This document shows, piece by piece, positions 44,626 to 53,428 of a DNA stretch of 64,000 nt; positions within the stretch are counted from its first letter, which is position 1, and the number at the start of each line of letters is the position of its first letter. The notes under the pieces are model-generated. The model ran no database searches. It was not told the DNA's origin and saw only the letters and a program-made list of their open reading frames with translations. A program made the translations under genes and the position numbers. The stretch lies in the NCBI RefSeq assembly GCF_019145435.1, contig NZ_JAHSTS010000002.1, forward strand, positions 682,001 to 746,000, in the 5' to 3' direction. This DNA is from Pseudomonas ekonensis. GTDB lineage: Bacteria; Pseudomonadota; Gammaproteobacteria; Pseudomonadales; Pseudomonadaceae.

Positions 44626-45690
44626 ATGAAACAGTTTTTCCTGGCATCACTGTTAGGCTCGACCATTGCAATGTGCACCGCCGCCATGGCGGCCGACGAC
44701 CTGAAAACCCTGGAAGCCGCTGCGAAAGCGGAAGGCGCCGTCAACAGCGTCGGCATGCCCGACGACTGGGCCAACTGGAAAGGCACCTGGGAAGACCTGG
44801 CCAAGCAGTACGGCCTCAAGCACGTCGACACCGACATGAGCTCGGCCCAGGAAATCGCCAAGTTCGCCGCCGAGAAAGACAACGCCACCGCCGACATCGG
44901 CGACGTCGGTGCCGCCTTCGGCCCGATCGCGGTCAAGCAAGGCGTGGTGCAGCCGTACAAGCCGAGCACCTGGGAGCAGGTGCCTGCCTGGGCCAAGGAC
45001 AAGGACGGCAACTGGGCGCTGGCCTACACCGGCACCATCGCCTTCATCGTCAACAAGAAGCTGCTGCACGGCTCCGAAGTGCCGACCAAATGGGCCGACC
45101 TCAAGGGCGGCAAGTACAAGGTCTCCATCGGTGACGTGAGCACCGCCGCGCAAGCCGCCAACGGCGTGCTGGCCGCCGCGCTGGCCAACGGCGGCGACGA
45201 GAAGAACCTGCAGCCGGCGCTGCTGCTGTTCGCCGATATCGCCAAGCAGGGCCGCCTGTCGATGTCCAACCCGACCATCTCCACCATCGAGAAGGGTGAA
45301 GTGGAAGTCGGCGTGGTCTGGGACTTCAACGGCCTGAGCTACAGGGCCAAGATGGCCAACCCGGATGACTACGTGGTGCTGATCCCGTCCGACGGCTCGG
45401 TGATTTCCGGCTACACCACCATCATCAACAAATACGCGAAGAACCCGAACGCAGCCAAGCTGACCCGCGAATACATCTTCAGCGACGCCGGCCAGATCAA
45501 CCTCGCCCGCGGCAACGCCCGTCCGATCCGCGCCGAGCACCTGACCCTGCCGGAAGACGTGAAGGCCAAGCTGCTGCCGAACGAGCAGTACAAGAAGGTC
45601 ACCCCGATCAAGGACGCCGATGCGTGGGAAAAGACCTCCAAGGCCCTGCCGCAGAAGTGGAACGAAGAAGTCATCGTCGAGATGAAGTAA
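44626..45690 (+). CDS. ABC transporter substrate-binding protein (2-AEP/Fe3+-type family)
   Basis: This 354-residue periplasmic protein has a signal peptide (MKQFFLASLLGSTIAMCTAAMA). The mature part shows the family 1 binding fold: KAEGAVNSVGMPDDWANWKGTWE, TADIGDVGAAFGPIAVKQG, YTGTIAFIVNKKLLHG and VVWDFNGLSYRAK. It resembles the binding proteins annotated for 2-aminoethylphosphonate and for ferric iron, which share this fold; no Tyr pair typical of iron binding is evident. AAGGAG lies before the ATG. A perfect REP palindrome follows the stop and probably protects this mRNA end, so more binding protein is made than membrane parts. Confidence 0.9.
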   Translation: MKQFFLASLLGSTIAMCTAAMAADDLKTLEAAAKAEGAVNSVGMPDDWANWKGTWEDLAKQYGLKHVDTDMSSAQEIAKFAAEKDNATADIGDVGAAFGPIAVKQGVVQPYKPSTWEQVPAWAKDKDGNWALAYTGTIAFIVNKKLLHGSEVPTKWADLKGGKYKVSIGDVSTAAQAANGVLAAALANGGDEKNLQPALLLFADIAKQGRLSMSNPTISTIEKGEVEVGVVWDFNGLSYRAKMANPDDYVVLIPSDGSVISGYTTIINKYAKNPNAAKLTREYIFSDAGQINLARGNARPIRAEHLTLPEDVKAKLLPNEQYKKVTPIKDADAWEKTSKALPQKWNEEVIVEMK

Positions 45691-45723
45691 GCCGATAGAT
45701 CCCCACTGGGTCTGGTACAAAAC

Positions 45724-45755
45724 CCTGTGGGAGCGGGCAAGCCCGCTCCCACAGG
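45724..45755. repeat. Perfect REP palindrome inside the ABC operon
   Basis: CCTGTGGGAGCGGGC and its exact complement are separated only by AA: a 15-base-pair perfect stem. It lies between the binding-protein gene and the hydrolase gene and contains a full GTGGGAGC REP core on both arms. Confidence 0.92.
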
Positions 45756-45810
45756 ATCCGTGTCGATTTCGAGTTTCCCGTTCTTATTGTTTCGCGGAGT
45801 TTCTGCCCCT

Positions 45811-46617
45811 ATGAAGCACAACGTCATCCTTGTCGTGCTCGACGGCCTCAGCCACGAGGTCGCCCGTCACGCCATGGGGCATCTGCAAGCTTATGTCGGC
45901 GCAGGACGCGCCGCACTCCATCAACTGGAGTGCGAGCTTCCGGCCCTGTCCCGACCGCTGTACGAATGCATCCTCACCGGCGTGCCGCCCATCGACAGCG
46001 GCATCGTCCACAACAACGTCTCGCGCCTGTCCAACCAGCGCAGCATTTACCACTACGCCAAGGACGCGGGCCTGACCACCGCCGCGGCGGCCTACCACTG
46101 GGTCAGCGAGCTGTACAACCGCTCGCCGTTCGTGGCGGCGCGCGACCGTCACACCGACGATCCGGCCCTGCCGATCCAGCACGGCCACTTCTACTGGAAC
46201 GACCACTATCCGGACTCGCACCTGTTCGCCGACGCCGAGCACCTGCGCCTGCGCCACAGCCCGAACTTTTTGCTGATCCATCCGATGAACATCGACGACG
46301 CCGGCCACAAGCACGGCCTCGACTCGCCCCAGTACCGCAACAGCGCCCGCAGCGCCGACATCATCCTGGCCGACTACCTGCAAGGCTGGCTCGACGCCGG
46401 CTATCAGGTGCTGGTGACCGCCGACCACGGCATGAACAACGACCGCTCGCACAACGGCCTGCTGCCGGAAGAGCGGCGGGTGCCGTTGTTCGTGCTGGGC
46501 GATGCCTTCAGCCTGGACGCGGGCGCGCGGCCGAAGCAGACCGACCTGTGCGGCACCGTCTGCGAACTGCTCGGCGCGCCCCACGACAAACCTGTTTGCC
46601 GGGAGCTGCTCAAGTGA
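45811..46617 (+). CDS. Alkaline-phosphatase-superfamily hydrolase
   Basis: This 268-residue protein has the fold of nucleotide pyrophosphatases/phosphodiesterases and phosphonoacetate hydrolase. Metal and catalytic residues are visible: Asp11 in VVLDGL, a probable Ser47 nucleophile in PALSRPLYECI, Asp162/Asp163 and His166/His168 in NIDDAGHKHG, Asp205 and His206 in TADHGMN, and His214. There is no signal peptide, so it works in the cytoplasm on an imported substrate. Encoded between the binding protein and permeases of one operon, it probably cleaves the transported phosphate or phosphonate ester. The next gene's GTG overlaps its stop. GGAG lies 12 bases before the ATG. Confidence 0.88.
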   Translation: MKHNVILVVLDGLSHEVARHAMGHLQAYVGAGRAALHQLECELPALSRPLYECILTGVPPIDSGIVHNNVSRLSNQRSIYHYAKDAGLTTAAAAYHWVSELYNRSPFVAARDRHTDDPALPIQHGHFYWNDHYPDSHLFADAEHLRLRHSPNFLLIHPMNIDDAGHKHGLDSPQYRNSARSADIILADYLQGWLDAGYQVLVTADHGMNNDRSHNGLLPEERRVPLFVLGDAFSLDAGARPKQTDLCGTVCELLGAPHDKPVCRELLK

Positions 46618-47459
46618 ATCCGATGACCCGCAGCAAATGGCTGGCCGCCCTGTGCCTGGTGCCTTTCGCCCTGTTCTTCATCGTGTTCGAGATCGCACCG
46701 CTGGCCTGGGTGATGATCAACAGCCTGCAATCGGAGGAGTCCGGCTGGGGCCTGGCCAACTTCACCAGGATCTTCAGCTCCAAGTTCTACCTGCAAGCGA
46801 TCCAGTACAGCCTGGAAATCAGCTTCTGGTCGAGCGTGTTCGGCATCGTCATCGCGGTGCTGGGCGCCTACTCCTTGCGCCGCGTCGACAGCAAACTGCG
46901 CAACTTCGTCAACGCCTTCGCCAACATGACCAGCAACTTCGCCGGCGTGCCCCTGGCCTTCGCGTTCATCATCCTGCTGGGCTTCAACGGCAGTTTCACG
47001 ATCATGCTGAAACAGGCCGGGATCATCCAGGACTTCAACCTGTACTCCAAGACCGGGCTGATCATCCTCTACACCTACTTCCAGATCCCCCTCGGCGTGC
47101 TGCTGCTCTATCCGGCCTTCGATGCGCTGCGCGAGGACTGGCGCGAGTCCGCCGCGCTGCTCGGCGCCAGCGGCTGGCAGTTCTGGCGCCACATCGGCCT
47201 GCCGGTGCTGACCCCGGCGCTGCTCGGCACCTTCGTGATCCTGCTGGCCAACGCCCTCGGTGCCTACGCGACGGTCTACGCACTGACCACCGGCAACTTC
47301 AACGTGCTGCCGATCCGCATCGCGGCGATGGTCTCCGGCGACATCTCGCTGGATCCGAACCTGGCCAGCGCCCTGGCCGTGGTGCTGGTGATCCTGATGA
47401 CCCTGGTGACCGTCGTGCATCAACTGCTGCTCAAGAGGAGCTACCATGTCTCGCGCTGA
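46614..47459 (+). CDS. ABC transporter permease, first subunit
   Basis: This 281-residue membrane protein has six helices and the EAA loop ALREDWRESAALLGASGWQFWRHIGLPVLTPALLG at about 175-210, which contacts the ATPase. The GTG at 46614 has GGGAG eight bases upstream and overlaps the previous stop (GTGA); an ATG three codons later has a spacing that is too long. It overlaps the second permease gene by 14 bases. Confidence 0.9.
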   Translation: MNPMTRSKWLAALCLVPFALFFIVFEIAPLAWVMINSLQSEESGWGLANFTRIFSSKFYLQAIQYSLEISFWSSVFGIVIAVLGAYSLRRVDSKLRNFVNAFANMTSNFAGVPLAFAFIILLGFNGSFTIMLKQAGIIQDFNLYSKTGLIILYTYFQIPLGVLLLYPAFDALREDWRESAALLGASGWQFWRHIGLPVLTPALLGTFVILLANALGAYATVYALTTGNFNVLPIRIAAMVSGDISLDPNLASALAVVLVILMTLVTVVHQLLLKRSYHVSR

Positions 47460-48246
47460 ATCCGGCCCGGCCGGCCTCTACCACCGCGCCGTGGTCTGCC
47501 TGCTGTTCGCCATTCTGCTGCTGCCGCTGGCCGGCACGCTGGTCTACTCGATCGCCAGCAGCTGGTCGGCCACGGTGCTGCCCAGCGGCTTCACCTTCAA
47601 GTGGTACATCCAGCTGTGGAGCGATCCGCGCTTCCTGCATGCCTTCGGCCAGTCGCTGTTGGTGTGCGTAGGGGCGCTGGTGCTGTCGGTGGTGCTGATC
47701 CTGCCGCTGCTGTTCGTGGTGCACTACCACTTCCCCAAGCTCGACGCGCTGATGAACATCCTGATCCTGCTGCCCTTCGCGGTGCCGCCGGTGGTGTCTT
47801 CGGTGGGGCTGCTGCAGCTCTACGGCTCGGGGCCGCTGGCGATGGTCGGCACGCCGTGGATCCTGATCGGCTGCTACTTCACCGTGGCGCTGCCGTTCAT
47901 GTACCGGGCGATCACCAACAACCTGCAGGCGATCAACCTGCGCGACCTGATGGACGCCGCCCAACTGCTCGGCGCCAGCACCTGGCAAGCGGCGTTCCTG
48001 GTGGTGCTGCCGAACCTGCGCAAGGGCCTGATGGTGGCGCTGCTGCTGTCGTTCTCGTTCCTGTTCGGCGAGTTCGTGTTCGCCAACATCCTGGTCGGCA
48101 CCCGCTACGAAACCCTGCAGGTGTACCTGAACAACATGCGCAACAGCAGCGGCCACTTCACCAGTGCGCTGGTGATCTCCTACTTCTTTTTCGTGCTGGT
48201 CCTGACCTGGGTCGCCAACATCTTGAACAAGGACAAAAGCCAATGA
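47446..48246 (+). CDS. ABC transporter permease, second subunit
   Basis: This 266-residue protein has six helices and an EAA loop DLMDAAQLLGASTWQAAFLVVLPNLRKGLM at about 166-195. GAGGAG inside the end of the first permease gene serves as its ribosome binding site. Its stop overlaps the start of the ATPase gene by four bases. Two separate permeases match the PhnU/PhnV-type and Fbp-type import systems. Confidence 0.92.
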   Translation: MSRAESGPAGLYHRAVVCLLFAILLLPLAGTLVYSIASSWSATVLPSGFTFKWYIQLWSDPRFLHAFGQSLLVCVGALVLSVVLILPLLFVVHYHFPKLDALMNILILLPFAVPPVVSSVGLLQLYGSGPLAMVGTPWILIGCYFTVALPFMYRAITNNLQAINLRDLMDAAQLLGASTWQAAFLVVLPNLRKGLMVALLLSFSFLFGEFVFANILVGTRYETLQVYLNNMRNSSGHFTSALVISYFFFVLVLTWVANILNKDKSQ

Positions 48247-49232
48247 GCTATGTCAGCGTCCAACACCTGCAAAAGCACTACGCGGGCACCACGGTGTTCA
48301 GCGACATCAACTGCGAAATCAACAAGGGCGAATTCGTCACCCTGCTCGGCCCGTCCGGCTGCGGCAAGTCCACGCTGCTGCGCTGCATCGCCGGTCTGAC
48401 GCCGGTGGACGGCGGCAAGATCCTGCTGGACGGCGTCGACATCGTGCCCCTGAGCCCGCAGAAGCGCGGGATCGGCATGGTGTTCCAGAGCTACGCGCTG
48501 TTCCCCAACATGACCGTGGAGCAGAACGTGGCGTTCGGCCTGCGCATGCAGAAGGTCAACGCCGACGACAGCCACAAGCGCGTGGCCGAAGCGCTGAAAC
48601 TGGTGGAGCTCAACGACTTCGCCGGCCGCTACCCCCATCAGCTGTCCGGCGGCCAGTGCCAGCGCGTGGCCCTCGCCCGCTCCCTGGTCACCCGGCCCCG
48701 CCTGCTGTTGCTGGACGAACCGCTGTCGGCCCTCGATGCGCGGATCCGCAAGCACCTGCGCGAGCAGATCCGGCAGATCCAGCGCGAACTCGGCCTGACC
48801 ACGATTTTCGTCACCCATGACCAGGAAGAAGCGCTGACCATGTCCGACCGGATTTTCCTGATGAACCAGGGAAAGATCGTACAGAGCGGCGATGCCGAAA
48901 CCCTGTACACCGCCCCGGTGGACGTGTTCGCCGCCGGTTTCATCGGCAACTACAACCTGCTGGACGCCGACAGCGCCTCGAAGCTGCTGCAACGCCCGGT
49001 CCACCACCGCATCGCCATCCGCCCGGAAGCCATCGAACTGCGCCTGGACGGCGAACCCGATGCGCAGATCCGCAGCCACAGCCTGCTGGGCAACGTGATC
49101 CGCTACCGGGTCGAGGCCCGGGGCGTGGAACTGGTGGTGGACGTGCTCAACCGTTCGGCGGCGGACCTGCACCCCGACGGCCGCCGCCTGAAGCTTTCCA
49201 TCGATCCGACGGCGCTGTGCGAGGTGGCTTGA
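48243..49232 (+). CDS. ABC transporter ATP-binding protein with TOBE domain
   Basis: This 329-residue ATPase has Walker A GPSGCGKST (36-44), Q-loop VFQSYALFP, signature LSGGQCQR (134-141; Cys where Gln is usual), Walker B LLLLDEP (154-160) and switch HD in FVTHDQEEALTMSDR. The C-terminal 90 residues form a TOBE domain (HRIAIRPEAIELRLDG). It belongs to the CUT1/MOI-like group that includes PotA, FbpC and PhnT. It completes the binding protein-permease-permease-ATPase set. A short-repeat tract follows its stop. Confidence 0.94.
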   Translation: MSYVSVQHLQKHYAGTTVFSDINCEINKGEFVTLLGPSGCGKSTLLRCIAGLTPVDGGKILLDGVDIVPLSPQKRGIGMVFQSYALFPNMTVEQNVAFGLRMQKVNADDSHKRVAEALKLVELNDFAGRYPHQLSGGQCQRVALARSLVTRPRLLLLDEPLSALDARIRKHLREQIRQIQRELGLTTIFVTHDQEEALTMSDRIFLMNQGKIVQSGDAETLYTAPVDVFAAGFIGNYNLLDADSASKLLQRPVHHRIAIRPEAIELRLDGEPDAQIRSHSLLGNVIRYRVEARGVELVVDVLNRSAADLHPDGRRLKLSIDPTALCEVA

Positions 49233-49235
49233 GGG

Positions 49236-49341
49236 CAGCTATAAGCGGCAAGCTATTAGCGGCAAGCTGCAAGCGGCGAGCTGTAGGTTGCTGTTTGTTC
49301 AAATTCATTCTTGCGGCTTGAGGCTTATGGCTTGAAGCTGC
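49236..49341. repeat. AGCTGCAAGCGGC-type repeat tract
   Basis: Degenerate seven- to ten-base units (GCAGCTATAAGCGGCAAGCT, GCGGCAAGCTGCAAGCGGC) are followed about 50 bases later by inverted versions (TTGCGGCTTGAGGCTTATGGCTTGAAGC). It can fold into a large imperfect hairpin. It lies between the ABC ATPase and HAD genes. Confidence 0.7.
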
Positions 49342-49360
49342 CTACAACGAGACCCCACCG

Positions 49361-50014
49361 ATGGCCCTGGCAATTTTTGATCTGGACGAAACCCTGATCC
49401 ACGGCGACTGCGCCTCCCTCTGGAGCGAGCAGATGGGACGGCTGGGCTGGGTCGACCCCGAGTCGTTCATGCGCAGGAACAACGAACTGATGGACGCCTA
49501 CAGCCATGGCAAGCTGCGCATGGAGGACTACATGGCGTTCAGCCTCGAGCCGCTGATCGGCCGCACCCCGGCGGAGGTCGAACACCTGGTCGAACCGTGG
49601 GTGGAAGACTTCATCGAACCCATCATCTTCAGCGATGCGACCAAAGCCATCGCCGCCCACCGCAAGGCCGGCGACCGGATCCTGGTGATCTCGGCCTCGG
49701 GCACGCACCTGGTCAAGCCGATCGCCGAACGCCTGGGCATCGACGAAATCCTCGGCATCGAACTGGAGGTCGCCCATGGCGTGTACAGCGGCCAGACCAC
49801 CGGCATCCTGACCTACCGCGAAGGCAAGATCACCCGGCTGTTGGAGTGGCTGGACGCCGAGGAAGAGAACCTGGAGGGCGCAAGCTTCTATTCCGACTCG
49901 CGCAACGACCTGCCGCTGCTGCTGAAGGTGGACTACCCGCACGTCGTGAACCCGGACCCGGTGCTGCGCGAACACGCCGAACAGGCCGGCTGGCCGATCC
50001 ATCTCTGGACCTGA
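49361..50014 (+). CDS. HAD-IB family phosphatase (SerB-like)
   Basis: This 217-residue enzyme has the HAD nucleophile motif FDLDETL (Asp7, Asp9), a cap domain of about 100 residues, motif II ISASGTHLVKPIA with its Ser, Lys in the GKITRLLEWL region and motif IV YSDSRNDLPLL. It is close to the phosphoserine-phosphatase-like subfamily IB (TIGR01490 type). Directly behind the organophosphorus import operon, it could dephosphorylate the product of the alkaline-phosphatase-like hydrolase; this is inference from position, and the repeat tract may separate the transcripts. Confidence 0.9.
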   Translation: MALAIFDLDETLIHGDCASLWSEQMGRLGWVDPESFMRRNNELMDAYSHGKLRMEDYMAFSLEPLIGRTPAEVEHLVEPWVEDFIEPIIFSDATKAIAAHRKAGDRILVISASGTHLVKPIAERLGIDEILGIELEVAHGVYSGQTTGILTYREGKITRLLEWLDAEEENLEGASFYSDSRNDLPLLLKVDYPHVVNPDPVLREHAEQAGWPIHLWT

Positions 50015-50068
50015 CCGTCCTGCGGGAGCGTCGGACCGCGCCGCCGCTCCCACGGGACCTTCGGGCCG

Positions 50069-51031
50069 TCAGGCCAGGCTGTCGTCGATCACCAGCACCA
50101 CCTTCCCCGCCACCGTATTGCTCGCCAGCTGCGCAAACGCCGCTTCGGCGTCCTTGGCCGCGAAGGTCTTCGCCAACTGCGGGCTCAATCGTCCTTCGGC
50201 GAACAGCGGCCAGACATGCTGGTTGAGATCGGCAAACAGATCGGCCTTGAACCCGTCGTCGCGGCTGCGCAGGGTCGAACCCAGCAACTGCACACGCTTG
50301 CTCAACACCTGGGCCAGGTCCAGCTTCGCCTCGCGCCCGCCCATCAGGCCGATCAGCACCCAGCGGCCGTCCTGCGCCAGCAGCTTGAGGTTCAGCGCCG
50401 AGTAGTGGCCGCCCACCGGATCCAGGATCACATCGAACGGGCCGAAGTCCCGCAGGCTCTCCAGGTCATCGGTGCGCACCGCACCGCCCTGGGCCCCCAG
50501 CGCTTCGCAGTAGGCCAGGCGCTCGGCCGAGCCGACGCTGACCCAGCACGGGTTGCCGAACGCCTTGCACAGCTGGATGGCGGCCGAGCCGATGCCGCTG
50601 GCGCCGGCATGCAGCAGGACCTTCTCGCCCGGCTTCAGCGCCGCCAGCCGGAACACGTTCAGCCAGACCGTTGCGTACACTTCGGGCAGCGCGGCGGCTT
50701 CGGCCAGTGACAGGCCCTCCGGCACCGCCAGCACGTGCCGTCCGTCGACGACCACTTCTTCGGCCATCCCGCCGCCCGCCAGCAGCGCGCACACCCGGTC
50801 GCCGACCTGCCAGGACGACCCCGCGCCGACTTCGCTGACCACCCCCGAACACTCGAGACCGAGCACCTGGCTCACCCCCGGCGGCGGCGGATAGAGCCCG
50901 GCCTTCTGCAACAGATCGGCGCGGTTGAGCCCCGCCGCCGCCACCCGGATGCGCACTTGCCCCGCATCGCACGCAGGACTCGGCTCATCTACCCATGCCA
51001 CTTGACCGTCAACGCCTTGCAATGCCTTCAC
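50069..51031 (-). CDS. Zinc-independent NAD(P)H quinone oxidoreductase (MDR family)
   Basis: This 320-residue medium-chain reductase begins MKALQGVDGQVAWVDEP. It has AAAGLNRADLLQKAGLYPPPPG (about 31-52), GLECSGVVSEVG, and the nucleotide-binding HAGASGIGSAAIQ (141-153). There are no structural zinc cysteines, which fits the quinone oxidoreductase/PIG3 (TP53I3) branch. The preferred electron acceptor is unknown. It is divergent from the prc gene with a 147-base gap and converges on the HAD gene. Confidence 0.92.
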   Translation of the reverse strand: MKALQGVDGQVAWVDEPSPACDAGQVRIRVAAAGLNRADLLQKAGLYPPPPGVSQVLGLECSGVVSEVGAGSSWQVGDRVCALLAGGGMAEEVVVDGRHVLAVPEGLSLAEAAALPEVYATVWLNVFRLAALKPGEKVLLHAGASGIGSAAIQLCKAFGNPCWVSVGSAERLAYCEALGAQGGAVRTDDLESLRDFGPFDVILDPVGGHYSALNLKLLAQDGRWVLIGLMGGREAKLDLAQVLSKRVQLLGSTLRSRDDGFKADLFADLNQHVWPLFAEGRLSPQLAKTFAAKDAEAAFAQLASNTVAGKVVLVIDDSLA

Positions 51032-51178
51032 ACTGCCTCCATAGTGAGTCTGGACTGAGCCCGAAGCTGTAGCGCCGGGCTTTTTGCATTATGCGACCGG
51101 CCCTGGGTCTGAACGAACACTGAACGATTGTGTTCGGGCAGAGCGCAGAGGTACCGGCGACTTCAAAGACGGCCTAAT

Positions 51179-53296
51179 ATGCGTTATCAATTGTCCCCGC
51201 GTCGAATCAGCATGAAGCATCTGCTCCCCAGCTCCGCCCTCGCCCTCATCATCGGTATCGGTCTGCTGCCGGTCTCGGGCAGCTCATTCGCAGCCAACAG
51301 CTGGGACAAGCTGCAGCCAGACCGTGACGAAGTGATCGCCAGCCTGAACGTCGTCGAACTGCTCAAGCGCCACCACTACAGCAAGCCGCCGCTGGACGAC
51401 GCCCGTTCGGTGATCATCTACGACAGCTACATCAAGCTGCTGGATCCGTCGCGCAGCTACTTCATGGCCAGCGACATCGCCGAATTCGACAAGTGGAAGA
51501 CCCAGTTCGACGACTTCCTCAAGAGCGGCGACCTCAACGCCGGGTTCACCATCTACAAGCGCTACCTGGACCGCGTGAAGGCGCGCCTGGACTTCGCCCT
51601 CGGCGAACTGGGCAAGGGCGTCGACAAGATGGACTTCACCACCAAGGAAACCTTGCTGATCGACCGCAAGGACGCGCCTTGGCTCAAATCCACCGCCGAG
51701 CTCGACGACCTGTGGCGCAAACGCGTCAAGGACGAAGTGCTGCGGATGAAGATCGCCGGCAAAGAGCCCAAGCAGATCCAGGAAACCCTGACCAAGCGCT
51801 ACAAGAACCAGCTGGCGCGCCTGGACCAGACCCGCGCCGAAGACATCTTCCAGGCGTACATCAACACCTTCGCGATGTCCTACGATCCGCACACCAACTA
51901 TCTGTCGCCGGACAACGCGGAAAACTTCGACATCAACATGAGCCTGTCCCTCGAGGGCATCGGCGCCGTGCTGCAGAGCGACAACGATCAGGTGAAGGTC
52001 GTGCGCCTGGTGCCCGCCGGACCTGCCGACAAGACCAAGCAGGTCGCCCCGGCGGACAAAATCATCGGCGTCGCCCAGGGCAACAAGGAAATGGTCGACG
52101 TGGTCGGCTGGCGCCTGGACGAAGTGGTCAAGCTGATCCGCGGCCCGAAAGGCACCGTGGTGCGCCTGGAAGTGATCCCGGCCAGCAATGCGCCTAACGA
52201 CCAGACCAGCAAGATCGTGCCGATCACCCGCGAAGCGGTGAAGCTCGAAGACCAGGCCGTGAAGAAGTCCGTGCTCAACCTGAAGCAGGACGGCAAGGAC
52301 TACAAGCTCGGCGTGATCGAGATCCCGGCCTTCTACCTCGACTTCAAGGCGTTCCGTGCCGGCGATCCGGACTACAAGAGCACCACCCGCGACGTCAAGA
52401 AACTGCTGACCGAGCTGCAGAAAGAGAAAGTCGACGGCGTGGTCATCGACCTGCGCAACAACGGCGGCGGTTCCCTGCAGGAAGCCACCGAACTGACCAG
52501 CCTGTTCATCGACAAGGGCCCGACCGTGCTCGTGCGCAACGCTGACGGCCGCGTCGACGTGCTCGAAGACGAAAACCCGGGCGCCTTCTACAAAGGGCCG
52601 ATGGCGTTGCTGGTCAACCGCCTGTCCGCCTCGGCTTCGGAGATCTTCGCCGGCGCCATGCAGGACTACCACCGTGCGCTGATCATCGGCGGCCAGACCT
52701 TCGGCAAAGGCACCGTGCAGACCATCCAGCCGCTGAACCACGGCGAGCTGAAACTGACCCTGGCCAAGTTCTACCGCGTCTCCGGCCAGAGCACCCAGCA
52801 CCAGGGCGTGCTGCCGGACATCGACTACCCGTCGCTGATCGACACCAAGGAAATCGGCGAAAGCGCCCTGCCGGAAGCCATGCCGTGGGACACCATCCGC
52901 GCGGCGATCAAGCCGGCGGTGGATCCGTTCAAGCCGTTCCTGGCGCAGCTCAAGTCCGAGCATGACACCCGCACCGCCAAGGACGCGGAGTTCGTGTTCA
53001 TCCGCGACAAGCTGGCCCTGGCGCAGAAGCTGCTGGAAGAGAAGACCGTCAGCCTCAACGAAGCCGACCGCCGCGCCCAGCACGCCGACATCGACGCCAA
53101 GCAACTGGCGATGGAGAACATCCGCCGCAAGGCCAAGGGCGAAGAGCCGCTCAAGGAACTGAAGAAAGAAGACGACGACGCCCTGGCCGCCGCCGAGCCG
53201 GACAAGGTCAAGCCGGAAGACGACGCCTACCTGAGCGAGACCGGGCGGGTGCTGCTGGATTACCTGAAACTGAGCAACCAGGTCGCCAAGAAGTAA
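51179..53296 (+). CDS. prc: Carboxy-terminal processing protease (Prc/Tsp, AlgO-like)
   Basis: This 705-residue periplasmic serine protease has a signal peptide (MKHLLPSSALALIIGIGLLPVSGSSFA) that begins 11 codons after the chosen ATG; either ATG (51179 or 51212) may be used, and neither has a strong ribosome binding site. A long helical N-terminal part is followed by a PDZ domain (about 240-335) and the protease core with DLRNNGGGSL, Ser487 in LSASASEIF and Lys510 in TFGKGTVQ. A charged C-terminal domain (about 590-690) is typical of Tsp. In P. aeruginosa the homologue AlgO cleaves RseA/MucA-type substrates and affects alginate. A strong terminator follows. Confidence 0.94.
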   Translation: MRYQLSPRRISMKHLLPSSALALIIGIGLLPVSGSSFAANSWDKLQPDRDEVIASLNVVELLKRHHYSKPPLDDARSVIIYDSYIKLLDPSRSYFMASDIAEFDKWKTQFDDFLKSGDLNAGFTIYKRYLDRVKARLDFALGELGKGVDKMDFTTKETLLIDRKDAPWLKSTAELDDLWRKRVKDEVLRMKIAGKEPKQIQETLTKRYKNQLARLDQTRAEDIFQAYINTFAMSYDPHTNYLSPDNAENFDINMSLSLEGIGAVLQSDNDQVKVVRLVPAGPADKTKQVAPADKIIGVAQGNKEMVDVVGWRLDEVVKLIRGPKGTVVRLEVIPASNAPNDQTSKIVPITREAVKLEDQAVKKSVLNLKQDGKDYKLGVIEIPAFYLDFKAFRAGDPDYKSTTRDVKKLLTELQKEKVDGVVIDLRNNGGGSLQEATELTSLFIDKGPTVLVRNADGRVDVLEDENPGAFYKGPMALLVNRLSASASEIFAGAMQDYHRALIIGGQTFGKGTVQTIQPLNHGELKLTLAKFYRVSGQSTQHQGVLPDIDYPSLIDTKEIGESALPEAMPWDTIRAAIKPAVDPFKPFLAQLKSEHDTRTAKDAEFVFIRDKLALAQKLLEEKTVSLNEADRRAQHADIDAKQLAMENIRRKAKGEEPLKELKKEDDDALAAAEPDKVKPEDDAYLSETGRVLLDYLKLSNQVAKK

Positions 53297-53363
53297 GGTG
53301 ATGGCAATTTAATGGTGACGATCCCCGGATCGTCATCAAACAGTCATCATTCTGTCGTGCAAT

Positions 53364-53412
53364 AAAGGACTGGGAGCGACTCTTGAACAAGAGCGCTCCC
53401 AGTCCTTTTTTT
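53364..53412 (+). terminator. Intrinsic terminator of prc
   Basis: AAAGGACTGGGAGCG and its exact complement enclose a second CTCTT/AAGAG stem with a GAAC loop, and the T-run extends to 53412. It lies 68 bases after the prc stop and 17 bases before the next ATG. Confidence 0.95.
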
Positions 53413-53428
53413 ATCGCCCGAGATTGCC

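Noticed and set aside
49236..49341. Repeat tract considered as a CRISPR array
   Set aside because: Units are short, degenerate and inverted, without regular spacers, and no cas genes are nearby.
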